DNA from: Flavilitoribacter nigricans DSM 23189 = NBRC 102662
GTDB lineage: Bacteria; Bacteroidota; Bacteroidia; Chitinophagales; Saprospiraceae
NCBI RefSeq assembly: GCF_002646595.1
Contig: NZ_PDUD01000001.1
Location: 186,001-250,000 of the forward strand
Length of the DNA stretch: 64,000 nucleotides
Reading direction: 5' to 3'
Shown: positions 1 through 8,605 of the stretch, in pieces
Layout of the letters: every line of letters starts with the position of its first letter
How positions within the stretch are numbered: the stretch's first letter is position 1
Notes under the pieces: generated by a model
Told to the model about the DNA's origin: nothing
Database searches by the model: none
Seen by the model: only the letters and a program-made list of their open reading frames with translations
Made by a program: the position numbers and the translations under genes

Positions 1-2
1 AC

Positions 3-569
3 GCCAAATCACTGGAAGCCATGCGGGACCAACTGGACCGTGAACTGGAACGACAGGGAGAAACCGAAGCCATGATCCTGCGGGGTAGTTTACCTACTTT
101 TTTCGATCGTTCTTATCAGGTGGAACAGGGAATGAGCGCAAGCGACCAGTCTTTTGACCGCACCGTCTGGAATCCGGATACCCTCTATATTTCGGCTTAT
201 GTCGAAGGGCTGGAGCAGAATGGATTCCTCTGTGATTATTTCGGTCGGTTTCAGCTTTTCGCCCGCGATCAGGCGATCGGTATTTCTTCGGTCGATGGTA
301 CCGATTTGATCAGTGAACCCTTATCAGCAACCAGCGGTCATCTGTTGCTCAGACTGACTGCGGACGGAGCGCTTTCCCTGCGTTTCAACGACCGGGAGAT
401 CCTATCGGACCAGCTGGATCAGGACTATACCAAGATCAAAGCCGGTTATATTTCCTGCGGACTGATCCGCGACCGAAAGATACCGGCCGGTGAACCCAAT
501 ATCTTCGGCGGTAAGATCCACGATTTTCGGGTGAGCATCAATACCCTTTCCCGCTCTCCACGGCGGTGA
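3..569 (+). CDS. C-terminal part of a secreted or surface protein, truncated by the window edge
   Basis: The reading frame is open to the first base of the window, so the Met at position 21 is probably internal and the true start lies outside. The visible N-terminal part is charged and helical (KSLEAMRDQLDRELERQ). It is followed by about 140 residues of alternating beta-rich sequence ending in GGKIHDFRVSIN. That ending resembles the last strand of laminin-G/concanavalin-like sandwich domains; this is inference from pattern only. No catalytic motif is visible. It ends 34 bp before a convergent lipoprotein gene. The function is unknown. Confidence 0.6.
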   Translation, partial: AKSLEAMRDQLDRELERQGETEAMILRGSLPTFFDRSYQVEQGMSASDQSFDRTVWNPDTLYISAYVEGLEQNGFLCDYFGRFQLFARDQAIGISSVDGTDLISEPLSATSGHLLLRLTADGALSLRFNDREILSDQLDQDYTKIKAGYISCGLIRDRKIPAGEPNIFGGKIHDFRVSINTLSRSPRR

Positions 570-603
570 TGGGGATATGCTGCCCAAGGGGAAACAAGAG
601 AGA

Positions 604-1521
604 TCAGATCCCGTAGTAAGCCCGGCGCAGGCTGTCGACCCGGCTTTTGAGCGATCTTGGAGGCAGCCCGATTGACACTCTGCGCTCGTCGAGGTTTTCG
701 TAATCGATGATCTGCTCCTCCCCGACATTATCGTAAATGCCGTAGATGAATTTTTTCTGATCTTTTACCCGTCGCTGGTAACTGTCTACGAAATTACCCA
801 GGCTTTCGGGCGGAGCCTTCCCCTGCTCGATCAGACGCTTTAAAGTAGTCGTGTAGTAGTCGTAATCATCAACGTGAAACAACAATATTCCGGCATCGAC
901 CTGCTGGTCATCAATATTGTAGCCACCGATCACCCTTTCGCCCGGGTAGCCGTAGCGATCGAGGGTGTTTTTTAATTTGCGGTCGTTGATGGAATCGACC
1001 CGGCCAATAATCTTATATATACTGTCCCGGTTGATACCCGGTTTTCGCAGCATACTCCGGTAGTACTGGTCCGCATCCTTCATTTCTACTACCTGTTTCC
1101 GCAGATCGAGATCAATGGTATGTAGGTACTGTCGTCGGAGCGTATCGTATTCCAGGGCAATGGCTTTCCATTCCGGACCGGCCGCAAGTTGAACAAAAGC
1201 GTCTTTCTGCGCCAGTTGATCGATCTCGTATCCCTCAAAAATGAGGTCCCGGACCAGTTGCAGGGCTTTCTCATCCTTCCCGATCCGGGCGGCAGCTTCG
1301 GCGTATTTGAGCATTTCGTAAGGGCCCCTTTGATTCAGCAGCGCACAGTGTGATTCGACTTCGCTGATCAGGTCGTACACCCTTTGGAAATCCCCCAGAA
1401 AGTAGGCCTCCTCGGCCAGATAAATGGTTTGGTAATAGTCCTTGATGTAGGAGCAGTCTTTTTCCTGCTTGCAGGCCATAAACAGGAGCAACAGGCACAG
1501 GATTGGTAGCGCTTTTTTCAT
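604..1521 (-). CDS. Lipoprotein of unknown function (DUF6624-like C-terminus)
   Basis: The 305-residue protein starts with a classic lipoprotein signal: a lysine pair, a leucine-rich core and the lipobox FMAC with Cys17, so it should be lipid-anchored in the envelope. Residues 25-130 look like helical TPR-type repeats (AEEAYFLGDFQRVYDLI, LKYAEAAARIGKDEKALQLV). The C-terminal half contains a D..NDRKLKNTLDRYGYPGE segment, an ILLFHVDD segment and an R.KDQKKFIYG segment, in the order and spacing I associate with DUF6624 proteins. The conserved His and Gln of that family are only partly kept, so the assignment is tentative. The gene stands alone and is convergent with the partial gene to its left. 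Confidence 0.75.
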   Translation of the reverse strand: MKKALPILCLLLLFMACKQEKDCSYIKDYYQTIYLAEEAYFLGDFQRVYDLISEVESHCALLNQRGPYEMLKYAEAAARIGKDEKALQLVRDLIFEGYEIDQLAQKDAFVQLAAGPEWKAIALEYDTLRRQYLHTIDLDLRKQVVEMKDADQYYRSMLRKPGINRDSIYKIIGRVDSINDRKLKNTLDRYGYPGERVIGGYNIDDQQVDAGILLFHVDDYDYYTTTLKRLIEQGKAPPESLGNFVDSYQRRVKDQKKFIYGIYDNVGEEQIIDYENLDERRVSIGLPPRSLKSRVDSLRRAYYGI

Positions 1522-1711
1522 CAGTTATTTTTTAGAGAGCAATTTTTGCGGGAGCTATAGAAAATTATTTCCAGGTCCCGGTTTACCGCTTCCCCAATGG
1601 AAACTACAAACATCTCCAAAATAGTAAAGCGAGAGGAAGTTCCAAAAGAAAAATAACTCCTTTTCGATGTAGACCATTGGGAACTATTACTTTTCCAGTA
1701 AGGTTCCGCAT

Positions 1712-2251
1712 ATGTACCTTATCTCTGCGGATGAAATGAACATGATCAGCAAGATTGAACCAACATTCCAAGAATATAAAACCGCCCTCGACAGCATCGC
1801 CGGTGGACACAGTTTCGCCATAGTGGTATGGGGATTTGAAGGAAAAATCCGCTCTATTGTCGAATTGATCGAGGAGGAAATGCCGACAAAATACCCCGAA
1901 AGCAAGATCCCCTGGCTGGATTTTAAAAAGGCTATTCAGACCTACGGCGAAGTACCGAAGCGCAAAAAGCTCACCTTTGACGAGGCGAAGCACGCCCTCC
2001 GAAAGCAAATGGAAGAGGCCTGGTATTTCCAGAAGATGTTCAATCTTTCCCAGGGCGATGAATACCCCGAGGTGGAAGCCGCAATAACCCAATCGATCAC
2101 GGCCACTGAAACGCTTCTACAACAAATGGATATCGCTCCCATTGCTTGTGAAGAAATCTATTTTGACCTGGGCGCAAACGATTACTGGGCGATCGTGATC
2201 TCCTGGCCGGAGGGGGCGGAGATGTTTGAATTTTTGCATTTTATTGATTGA
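1712..2251 (+). CDS. Hypothetical protein, 179 aa
   Basis: I do not recognise this protein. It has no signal peptide or membrane segment and is probably cytoplasmic. It is acidic, with a helical stretch (residues 88-130) and a beta-rich C-terminus (EEIYFDLGANDYWAIVISWPEG). The ATG at 1712 is the first good start; internal ATGs at 1736 and 1742 are possible alternatives. Codon and base usage match the surrounding genes, which supports a real gene. No neighbour suggests a function. Confidence 0.6.
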   Translation: MYLISADEMNMISKIEPTFQEYKTALDSIAGGHSFAIVVWGFEGKIRSIVELIEEEMPTKYPESKIPWLDFKKAIQTYGEVPKRKKLTFDEAKHALRKQMEEAWYFQKMFNLSQGDEYPEVEAAITQSITATETLLQQMDIAPIACEEIYFDLGANDYWAIVISWPEGAEMFEFLHFID

Positions 2252-2800
2252 GGTTTTGACTTCCGTTGGGTATAGTGCTGATCTTATTCTCTTTTCCGGA
2301 TAGCTGCAATTTCTTTGCTCTTCACTTTGGAGCCTTTGGAGCAATCTTATTAATATCTCATGTACTTTTTGGCGCCCAAAAAGCACCAAAAAGGCCGGCC
2401 AAAATTATCCTTCCCACGAAGCAGGCACCCACACCCACCATTTTGCCCGCTTCCCTACCCGCCACAAAAGAAAAGATTGCAAAAAAATCGGCTGTTGGAT
2501 AGCGTTCAGCGCCATTTCCCCAACTTATCTTGCCTTTGGGATCCTAATTTATCCCCCTTCTGGGATATTAGTTTTTTTCACTAATTGAAGGTGTCTAATA
2601 AAGATTGTTTCTGCGACATCGATAAAGTGCCTCCACGCCAATACCCATAATTCTGTCGTGAACCTACCCTTTCCCGCAACGGAATGTAAAGCGTACTATT
2701 TCCTTCTGCAAAATTTCTATATTGTTATAGTCTAAAGACCAACTGTCCGCTTCTGCGTACCAATCACTTTGTTAGTTTTCACACACCTTTGAACGGCAAT
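2252..2800. other. Intergenic stretch without a convincing gene
   Basis: About 550 bp lie between the hypothetical gene and the TlpA-like gene. Two overlapping open frames (2266-2502 and 2360-2584) encode only low-complexity Pro/Lys/His-rich sequence and no domain. The segment includes a short perfect inverted repeat, CTTTTTGG-CGC-CCAAAAAG, near 2366-2384. I see no tRNA, riboswitch or clear promoter. It may be a degenerate dispersed repeat. Confidence 0.5.
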
Positions 2801-4246
2801 ATGAGATATACATTCGTCTTTCTGTTTCTGATTTTGAATTTTCTGGGAAATGCACAGGAAGCATCAACATCCGTAGCGCTGGATCATTTCGCAGCACCGA
2901 AAGTGACCCGCTTCCAGATTAAAATAAGTGAAACATTAGCCGCTCCGACCCGCCTGTTGGTGATGCACAAATATGTCCTGGATCTTCCTTTCAAAATGGA
3001 CACTTTGTTGCCGGCCGGCACCAGAGAACTCCAGCTCGATCTTCCCCTGGAGAATCCTTCCCTGATCACTATCCGCATCAATAACCTCACCGATCAATTG
3101 TTTGTCGTACCGGGCCGCAATCTGACGGTAGCTTATTCCGAAAAGGAAGACTCCCGAGCGTTAAAAAAAGAAATTACAAATGACCCGGAACTGAACGCGA
3201 TTAATACCTACTACCAAAAGCGGATCTCCATTTCGGGCACCCCCACCCAACCCCTGGCCGCCTACCGGGCTCCCTTTCGGACCATGACCGATTTTGCCGC
3301 CTTTACTGCTTATTATGATTCCTTAACCCAGGCACAATCGCAGCTTTTGACTGACATGCAGGAGCAACTGCTGCCCTGGTTCGTCAGCTACGAAGCCAAC
3401 AACATTCATTATACCGGGCTTAGCTTCCAACTGTACATGATGAAAATGCTGAGGTACGATAACCCGCAATCCTCGGGGCCTGAGTCGACGGAACTGGACC
3501 TCTTAGCAAAGGTAAAACTGGATGACCTGCCCGCGCTGCCCATCGTGTACTATACTGAAGCTTTAAAAGACCTCGCGCTCCTGAAATACTGCACGGCGGA
3601 TTGTTTCGGTGATTCCGAAAACAAGTGGCGGACATACCACGCCGCCCTTCTCCGACTGGGGCAGGAGATCACCACCCCGGCCGTCCGCGAGTTGTATTTC
3701 GCCGGGATCCTCATGCGCTCGACCGTAGCCGGAGAAACACTGCCGCCGACCATCCTTAACGCCTATCAAAATGGCCTGTCGGGTGACTATCTAAACCGCA
3801 TCGCCAAACATACGCCGAAACTGGATGGTCAGCCCGCACCGGGCTTTTACCTGAAGGAACTATCGGGTGGCTTTAAAGGGATCGCGGATTTCAAAGGGAA
3901 AGTGGTATTGCTCAATTTCTGGTTCGTCGGTTGTAAGGGCTGCCTGGCCGAGATCCCCTACGAACAGCAATTGGTGGAGCAATTCGCCGATGCCCCTTTT
4001 GCCCTGGTGAATATCTGTACCAAATCCAGCGATGCGGCCTGGCGAAAATGGGTGGAGGAAAAAGGCCTGCACGGCGTCAATCTGCTGGCCCAGGGGAACT
4101 GGAACGACAAGATCGCCAAATCTTATCAGATCCTGAGCTATCCGACCTATGTTCTGATCGGGAAGGATGGTAAGGTGATTAATGGGGCCTGTCCGGAACC
4201 GAGTAGTGGGGAGTTGGTGGGGTTGATTTCGGAGCATCTGGAGTGA
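2801..4246 (+). CDS. Secreted TlpA-family thioredoxin-like protein
   Basis: The 481-residue protein begins with a signal peptide (hydrophobic core FVFLFLILNFLGNAQ). The ATG at 2801 is preferred over an in-frame TTG at 2789 because it places the lysine/arginine-poor signal correctly. Residues about 20-340 form an uncharacterised domain typical of Bacteroidota TlpA/DUF4369-type redox proteins. Residues about 345-481 are a thioredoxin fold of the AhpC-TSA/TlpA type, with the redox pair Cys378-Lys-Gly-Cys381 after FWFVG and the cis-proline segment SYPTYVLIG. It probably reduces or isomerises disulphides of envelope proteins. It stands alone on its strand; the next gene is convergent. Confidence 0.85.
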   Translation: MRYTFVFLFLILNFLGNAQEASTSVALDHFAAPKVTRFQIKISETLAAPTRLLVMHKYVLDLPFKMDTLLPAGTRELQLDLPLENPSLITIRINNLTDQLFVVPGRNLTVAYSEKEDSRALKKEITNDPELNAINTYYQKRISISGTPTQPLAAYRAPFRTMTDFAAFTAYYDSLTQAQSQLLTDMQEQLLPWFVSYEANNIHYTGLSFQLYMMKMLRYDNPQSSGPESTELDLLAKVKLDDLPALPIVYYTEALKDLALLKYCTADCFGDSENKWRTYHAALLRLGQEITTPAVRELYFAGILMRSTVAGETLPPTILNAYQNGLSGDYLNRIAKHTPKLDGQPAPGFYLKELSGGFKGIADFKGKVVLLNFWFVGCKGCLAEIPYEQQLVEQFADAPFALVNICTKSSDAAWRKWVEEKGLHGVNLLAQGNWNDKIAKSYQILSYPTYVLIGKDGKVINGACPEPSSGELVGLISEHLE

Positions 4247-4441
4247 TTAGGTCTACCTATTTATCAAAACAGTAGCCGAAATGGCTGCTTTTTACAGCTT
4301 TCCAAAAAACTAAATATTTGACTTTACGGAGCGGTCCAAAATGGATACTACGTCGGCGTTGCAAACGCCTCCGAGCGGTCGGGGTAGTGGCTTTGATTCG
4401 ATGGCTTACTGAAAGTACAAATTACAGGTAGCGAGGGCGAA

Positions 4442-5092
4442 TCAATACTTCTTTATATCAACATTTTCCTGAACTACCATCCTCATTTCGTTTAAATCAA
4501 GGGCCACCAGAGTACCGTATGCGGTTTCTTCGTATTTTAAAGAACGATAGCAACCGTTGTCAATGGGGATGTAGGTGGTTTGATCCATTACGGCATCAAA
4601 TATTTCCGATAAGGAAGTGATAACATGACCATGAATTATCTTTTTGCCATCTAGAAAGTCATAATCAGGTTCAATTCTAAACCCCAATCCCCATTTCATG
4701 GTTTTAGTATCTTCCAGGGGATCATCTAAGGTGAAGTTAAGTCCTGCATGAACAAAGATGAAGTCTTCCGTTTCGTAGTAATACGGCATCGATTCGATCA
4801 ATTCTTTATGAGCGGGACTCAGCTTTTTACCGAATTCTTCCAGGAATTTATCTTCGTGATTGCCCCTTATGGGATAAACCTGATAGCCCTGGGAAATAAG
4901 CGTATAAATCTCTTCCAGAACGCCAACCGATCCGGGTCCTCGATTGACGTAATCTCCTAACAAAAATAGCTGATCCTCTTTCTGTAGTGCTATTTTTTCA
5001 TGGACCAGCGTTTTAAAGGTTTCTATACATCCATGAACATCAGAAATAGCGAATCTTCTCTTGTTTCCTCTTGGAATTATATTTCTCTTCAT
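4442..5092 (-). CDS. Calcineurin-like metallophosphoesterase (PPP/ApaH-type)
   Basis: The 216-residue protein carries the full set of PPP-family metal motifs: SDVHG at residues 17-21 (GDxHG), GDYVNRG at 46-52 (GDxxxRG), RGNHED at 76-81 (GNHE), then FVHAG and HGHV further on. It is a cytoplasmic phosphatase; in this family substrates range from phosphoproteins to diadenosine polyphosphates, and the sequence alone does not decide. It lies at the left edge of an AT-rich block (about 4.4-7.4 kb), whose composition differs from the neighbouring genes. The ATG at 5092 is well placed before the first beta strand. Confidence 0.88.
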   Translation of the reverse strand: MKRNIIPRGNKRRFAISDVHGCIETFKTLVHEKIALQKEDQLFLLGDYVNRGPGSVGVLEEIYTLISQGYQVYPIRGNHEDKFLEEFGKKLSPAHKELIESMPYYYETEDFIFVHAGLNFTLDDPLEDTKTMKWGLGFRIEPDYDFLDGKKIIHGHVITSLSEIFDAVMDQTTYIPIDNGCYRSLKYEETAYGTLVALDLNEMRMVVQENVDIKKY

Positions 5093-5203
5093 TTAGGTTT
5101 TCATTTCAGACAGAAGTCAAGCGCTATAGGCGTAAGTTGAGACATTCAGGTAGCCGGTTGACTCTATGAAATTGCGCCAGGCCGGTCCTGTCTAAAAAAA
5201 AAA

Positions 5204-5500
5204 TTAAACCTCCTGCATCACCTGGTCAATAATTGACTTCACATACTTCTGATGAGGTCCTTCGTAATCTACATGTATAGAAAACCAGTCAAAACTAGCT
5301 TGTAATTTTTCTGATGCTGATTTTGTTTTGTCAGCACGAAATGCGTACGGAATATTGTGGATCAGGTCTGCTTTATGGTAGATGGCCTTGTCCTCACATT
5401 GGTATGCGTGTTCTCTGATTTCTAAGATCATGTCCCTAAGGATCCTGAAGTATACTTCTCTGATCTGATCATCAGTGAGTTTGGTTTTTGACTTTCTCAT
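5204..5500 (-). CDS. Small hypothetical protein, 98 aa
   Basis: This is a small soluble, mostly helical protein with many charged residues (TDDQIREVYFRILRDMI, a central FDWFSIHVDYEG). I recognise no domain. It sits in the AT-rich block between the metallophosphoesterase and a lipoprotein on the same strand. The long gaps (over 100 bp) on either side argue against a tight operon. The ATG at 5500 has no closer competitor. It is likely real but of unknown function. Confidence 0.5.
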   Translation of the reverse strand: MRKSKTKLTDDQIREVYFRILRDMILEIREHAYQCEDKAIYHKADLIHNIPYAFRADKTKSASEKLQASFDWFSIHVDYEGPHQKYVKSIIDQVMQEV

Positions 5501-5679
5501 TTTTGATATCGGGGTTTATTTGTTATTTCATTATAGGTCTGGTATTCCTATCAGTTACGGTTTCATTTACGCATTGACATTTGCAATCCTGAGTAATCCG
5601 GTGCGCCGCGATTTCCGTTTTGTACTCTGGTCAGCAACCTGGCGGGCAGCGATCTCTTAACCGTCATTTTTTTATAAAT

Positions 5680-6297
5680 TCAATCTAATTTAATTCTCTC
5701 AATCTCCGTCAATTTTTCTTCAACAAAACCTTCACAATTATCGTTTTTGCAATAAAATTCGATGGTTATCAATTCATTATTCCGAAGGGTGAAGATCTCG
5801 ATTGAAGAATCAATTAGTTTTTTCGACACATCATCGTATACCTCCAAACCTAATATTCCGAAATTAGAACCACTTATGGTTTGAATATCCTTTTTGAGCC
5901 ACAACATGGAATAGCCCGTATATTTTTCTTCATACACTCCTAAGCTCGCAGCTAGTAAATCTGCCAACTCGTAATCTTGATAACAATCCGGATAATCTGG
6001 CTGAATGATAGTTATCTGATTGATCGTATCAGGAAAATCTACACTGTAGGCAAAACCCGTCTCTTTAACGTTTCTAAGCTTTGATTTCGAAATTCTAGTT
6101 TTCCTTCGATGACCACAGGAGTAATCCGAATAATCGATCCAGGTAAATATGGTATCAAGTTCTCTGGGATAATCAAGTTTCAGTTTACCAGCATCATATT
6201 CTAGATCCAAGGAGATATTATTTCTCTTTTTCCTAAAATCACATGAATACAAAAATAAAAGACATGTGAGTATACTTAAAAGCAGTAACTGCTTCAT
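5680..6297 (-). CDS. Putative lipoprotein, 205 aa
   Basis: The N-terminus is MKQLLLLSILTC followed by LFLYSC, a type II signal peptide with lipobox Cys19, so the mature protein is a lipid-anchored envelope protein. The rest contains no family motif I recognise; it has alternating beta-type segments and several cysteines (SCGHR, DCYQDYE, CKNDNCEG). The gene is AT-rich compared with the rest of the window and belongs to the suspected island next to tRNA-Arg. Confidence 0.65.
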   Translation of the reverse strand: MKQLLLLSILTCLLFLYSCDFRKKRNNISLDLEYDAGKLKLDYPRELDTIFTWIDYSDYSCGHRRKTRISKSKLRNVKETGFAYSVDFPDTINQITIIQPDYPDCYQDYELADLLAASLGVYEEKYTGYSMLWLKKDIQTISGSNFGILGLEVYDDVSKKLIDSSIEIFTLRNNELITIEFYCKNDNCEGFVEEKLTEIERIKLD

Positions 6298-6360
6298 GTA
6301 ATCAAGTAATTTTTCTACTCGAATTAAAGCGATTTTTGTTGCATCTTTTTAATTGATAAA

Positions 6361-7158
6361 TCACAGATTGACTTCCTTCGTTTTTCTATTTGGGTTGATT
6401 TTATCATGTTTTTCAAGGTTTGCTTTAATCAGTCTAAATGCTTCCCGATTTGACTCGTTTTCAGGCTCTAGGTAATCAACAAACTTTTGAAGAGCAACTA
6501 AATTACAGTAATGAATTCTAACCTTTTCATTTGGGTGGTTAATTAATTTGCTCACTATTTCAAAGTACCTTTTCTGATCTTTTTCAAATATTTCCCAGGT
6601 CCACCTGTGTATCCAATGAATTCTATTTCCATCACTATTTTCACATGGTACCTCTTTGAGTAATTCATAAAACCACTTATCCATCATTAGATGGTTATAT
6701 TCCACATTTTGAATGTGCTTTCCTTCATTTGTTTTACCAATTCCCCTTCGATATACTTCATCTCCTTCTGGAGAATAGTAAACTATCGTTTGATCATTTT
6801 GTATATGTGAAATCTGACCATTTTGAAAGTAGTATACGTTTTTTTTCTGAACTAAAATTCCTTCCGCATTCCACCTTGTGTATTCAAAGTTTTCCGACCA
6901 TTTAGTGGATAGCTTACCGTTTTCGTGATACCATTCTCCTCCTATGCAATTACCTTCTTCATATTCTTCTTTGGCTTGTAAATTTCCATTATCAAATTTA
7001 ATTATATATGTCCCATGAGCAGCTCCATTCTTATATTGTATCGACTCATTTCCATCTTCAAATGTCCCGCTGAACGGTTCACCCTTGTAAAAGACCGAAT
7101 TGAATCTGTTGTATTCATTTCGGAACTCAAAATTTGCATCTATGGACTTTGTTTTCAT
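6361..7158 (-). CDS. YwqK/MORN-like repeat protein with a helical C-terminal extension
   Basis: Residues about 20-140 contain short repeats of the antitoxin-YwqK/MORN_2 type: FYKGEPFSGTFEDG, YKNGAAHGTYIIKFDNG, YEEGNCIGGEWYHENGKLS, YYFQNGQISH. The last about 100 residues are helical and charged and resemble no family I can name. I chose the ATG at 7158 (MKTKSIDANFEF), giving 265 residues. An ATG at 7212 and a TTG at 7227 are also in frame and would add an odd cysteine-containing leader. No signal peptide is seen. In other genomes such repeats occur in secreted and cytoplasmic proteins, sometimes near toxins; no partner toxin is recognised here. The gene lies in the AT-rich block adjoining tRNA-Arg. 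Confidence 0.65.
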   Translation of the reverse strand: MKTKSIDANFEFRNEYNRFNSVFYKGEPFSGTFEDGNESIQYKNGAAHGTYIIKFDNGNLQAKEEYEEGNCIGGEWYHENGKLSTKWSENFEYTRWNAEGILVQKKNVYYFQNGQISHIQNDQTIVYYSPEGDEVYRRGIGKTNEGKHIQNVEYNHLMMDKWFYELLKEVPCENSDGNRIHWIHRWTWEIFEKDQKRYFEIVSKLINHPNEKVRIHYCNLVALQKFVDYLEPENESNREAFRLIKANLEKHDKINPNRKTKEVNL

Positions 7159-7360
7159 TTTTCTATTGTGGGTGACATACCGTTTTAAATTGAATTCACA
7201 ATTACAAATCATGGAACCCGCTACCAATTATCAGTGAAAGCGCCAACACCATGCTAAAAAATGGTGAAATCTCACTTTTATCTACAGTATAAATCAAACA
7301 TTATATTTCTTAAAAAGAAGGAAAGAAGGGCCTTCATATGCAGCCCGCTAATCTTAGATC

Positions 7361-7378
7361 AGTGCTCCCGCCAGGACT
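7361..7378 (-). repeat. Duplicated fragment of the tRNA-Arg 3' end
   Basis: The 18 bases AGTGCTCCCGCCAGGACT at 7361-7378 recur exactly at 7431-7448, where they form the acceptor and part of the T arm of tRNA-Arg(CCU). The copy lies just beyond the tRNA's 3' end, on the side of the AT-rich block. Integrases commonly leave this kind of att-like duplication. No integrase gene is visible, so the interpretation is inference. Confidence 0.6.
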
Positions 7379-7432
7379 TCCCGATGCCACTACGTGCATA
7401 CGGGATAAACTTCTCGCCCTGGCTTTCGCTAG

Positions 7433-7504
7433 TGCTCCCGCCAGGACTCGAACCTGGATCTAGAGTTTAGGAAACTCCTATTCTATCCCTTGAACTACGG
7501 GAGC
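7433..7504 (-). tRNA. tRNA-Arg (anticodon CCU)
   Basis: Read on the minus strand, the gene folds into a full cloverleaf of 72 nt. It has acceptor GCTCCCG/CGGGAGC with discriminator A, D arm GTTC...GAAT, anticodon stem GGAGT/ACTCT with the 7-nt loop TTCCTAA (anticodon CCT), a 4-nt variable loop, and T arm CCAGG-TTCGAGT-CCTGG. The CCA end is not encoded. The tRNA reads AGG arginine codons. The 3' part is duplicated 70 bp away, which suggests past use as an integration site. Confidence 0.95.
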
Positions 7505-7596
7505 ATAAAAAAGATGGGTCGTACCAGCAAAAATAGCAAAAAGCGTTGCCCGGGCAAATCGGCGGGGTAGTTCGTTAGTGAATTTGTAGCCGATGA

Positions 7597-7632
7597 GCAA
7601 TTGCAATTTCAATAGCAATGCCAATTCCAATA
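7597..7632. repeat. Hexanucleotide array, left arm
   Basis: There are six consecutive degenerate hexamers of the form nCAATn (GCAATT, GCAATT, TCAATA, GCAATG, CCAATT, CCAATA). A matching array in the opposite orientation lies at 7687-7722, so the two could form a long imperfect hairpin. No gene overlaps it. Confidence 0.8.
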
Positions 7633-7686
7633 GTTCAAATCCACGCGAACGGGTTCCTACAGGACCAAAAGGCGGCCTGTTCCCGT

Positions 7687-7722
7687 CCATTGTAATTGCC
7701 ATTGCAATTGAGATTGAAATTA
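7687..7722. repeat. Hexanucleotide array, right arm (inverted)
   Basis: There are six consecutive hexamers of the form nnATTG (CCATTG, TAATTG, CCATTG, CAATTG, AGATTG) plus a degenerate sixth, complementary in type to the array at 7597-7632. The array ends exactly at the stop codon of the patatin gene, so it may act in its transcript's 3' end. Confidence 0.8.
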
Positions 7723-8505
7723 CTACTCCGATTTCACCAGCGCACTTTTTTCATTCAGCACACTCATAGCCGCTTCGTAGCCGATATCGTACAGTTCCTG
7801 AAATTTATTGAATTGGAAGATATGGTATTTGTTGATCAGTTTCGGTTCGATCAGCAAATCGCATTTCTCCGCTTCGCTGTGGGTATTGGACCAGATGGAC
7901 ATCTCAAAACAGCGCATGGCGATCCCCCGCATGGTACTTACAGAAGCCTTGGTGGCTTTGATACGGGGCATCACGTTGACGCCGATGGTGAAATCCGTAA
8001 CGTCCTTCAGCGGGGTCACCGGCATATTACATAAAGCGCCGCCGTCGACGTAAAGTTCCCCGTCGATATCGATCGGTTCGAAAACGAGGGGAATGGCACA
8101 GGAGGCCTGAATGATGGAGAACAGAGTACCGGTATTACGAATTTCCAGCTTGCCGGTATTCAGATTGGCGATAGCCAGATGTAGGGGCTTTTTGAGTCCT
8201 TCGAAACTATCCTCGTCGATGCATTCTCCGAGGCGTTGTTTCAGATAGTCCAGTTTGTTCAATCCGCCGCCGGGAAGCCGCAGGGAAACCAGTTTCCACA
8301 GACTGCTGTCCTTAATGAAATCCAGCATCGTGTCTGTGGGCATCCCGGCCGCATAGAGCGCACCGACGATGGAACCGGCACTGCAACCGACGATCACATC
8401 CGGATGAATGTTGTGCTCCTCCAGCGCTTTCAACACGCCGATGTGGGCAATGCCCCTTGCACCACCGCCGGAGAGTGAGATCCCGATCTTTTTCCCGTTT
8501 TCCAT
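7723..8505 (-). CDS. Patatin-like phospholipase (RssA/YchK type)
   Basis: The 260-residue protein has the patatin catalytic layout: oxyanion loop GGGARG at residues 13-18, nucleophile Ser42 in GCSAGS, and the dyad Asp154 in VDGG. It is short, without signal peptide or beta-barrel, like bacterial RssA-type cytoplasmic or membrane-associated hydrolases. Expected activity is lipid acyl hydrolysis of phospholipids or related esters. The ATG at 8505 gives an N-terminus that enters the first beta strand directly. It has no operon partner: inverted hexamer arrays lie downstream, and an 8-bp tandem array lies upstream. Confidence 0.9.
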   Translation of the reverse strand: MENGKKIGISLSGGGARGIAHIGVLKALEEHNIHPDVIVGCSAGSIVGALYAAGMPTDTMLDFIKDSSLWKLVSLRLPGGGLNKLDYLKQRLGECIDEDSFEGLKKPLHLAIANLNTGKLEIRNTGTLFSIIQASCAIPLVFEPIDIDGELYVDGGALCNMPVTPLKDVTDFTIGVNVMPRIKATKASVSTMRGIAMRCFEMSIWSNTHSEAEKCDLLIEPKLINKYHIFQFNKFQELYDIGYEAAMSVLNEKSALVKSE

Positions 8506-8605
8506 AATGCTTATTAGTATAGGTTATCCCGGGATCCATACTACTCATGAACCCCGGGACAAACCCAGATAGTTGTATTACAATTTCGAATTAATCAACA
8601 TCAAA

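Noticed and set aside
2266-2584. Two overlapping small plus-strand frames in the gap after the 179-aa gene
   Set aside because: Low-complexity translation, no start context and no domain; noted only as a possible repeat.
4340-4400. Palindrome GGCGTT-GCA-AACGCC near the left edge of the AT-rich block, considered as an att site or tRNA fragment
   Set aside because: It does not match the tRNA-Arg 3' end or any tRNA cloverleaf; at most a small dispersed palindrome.
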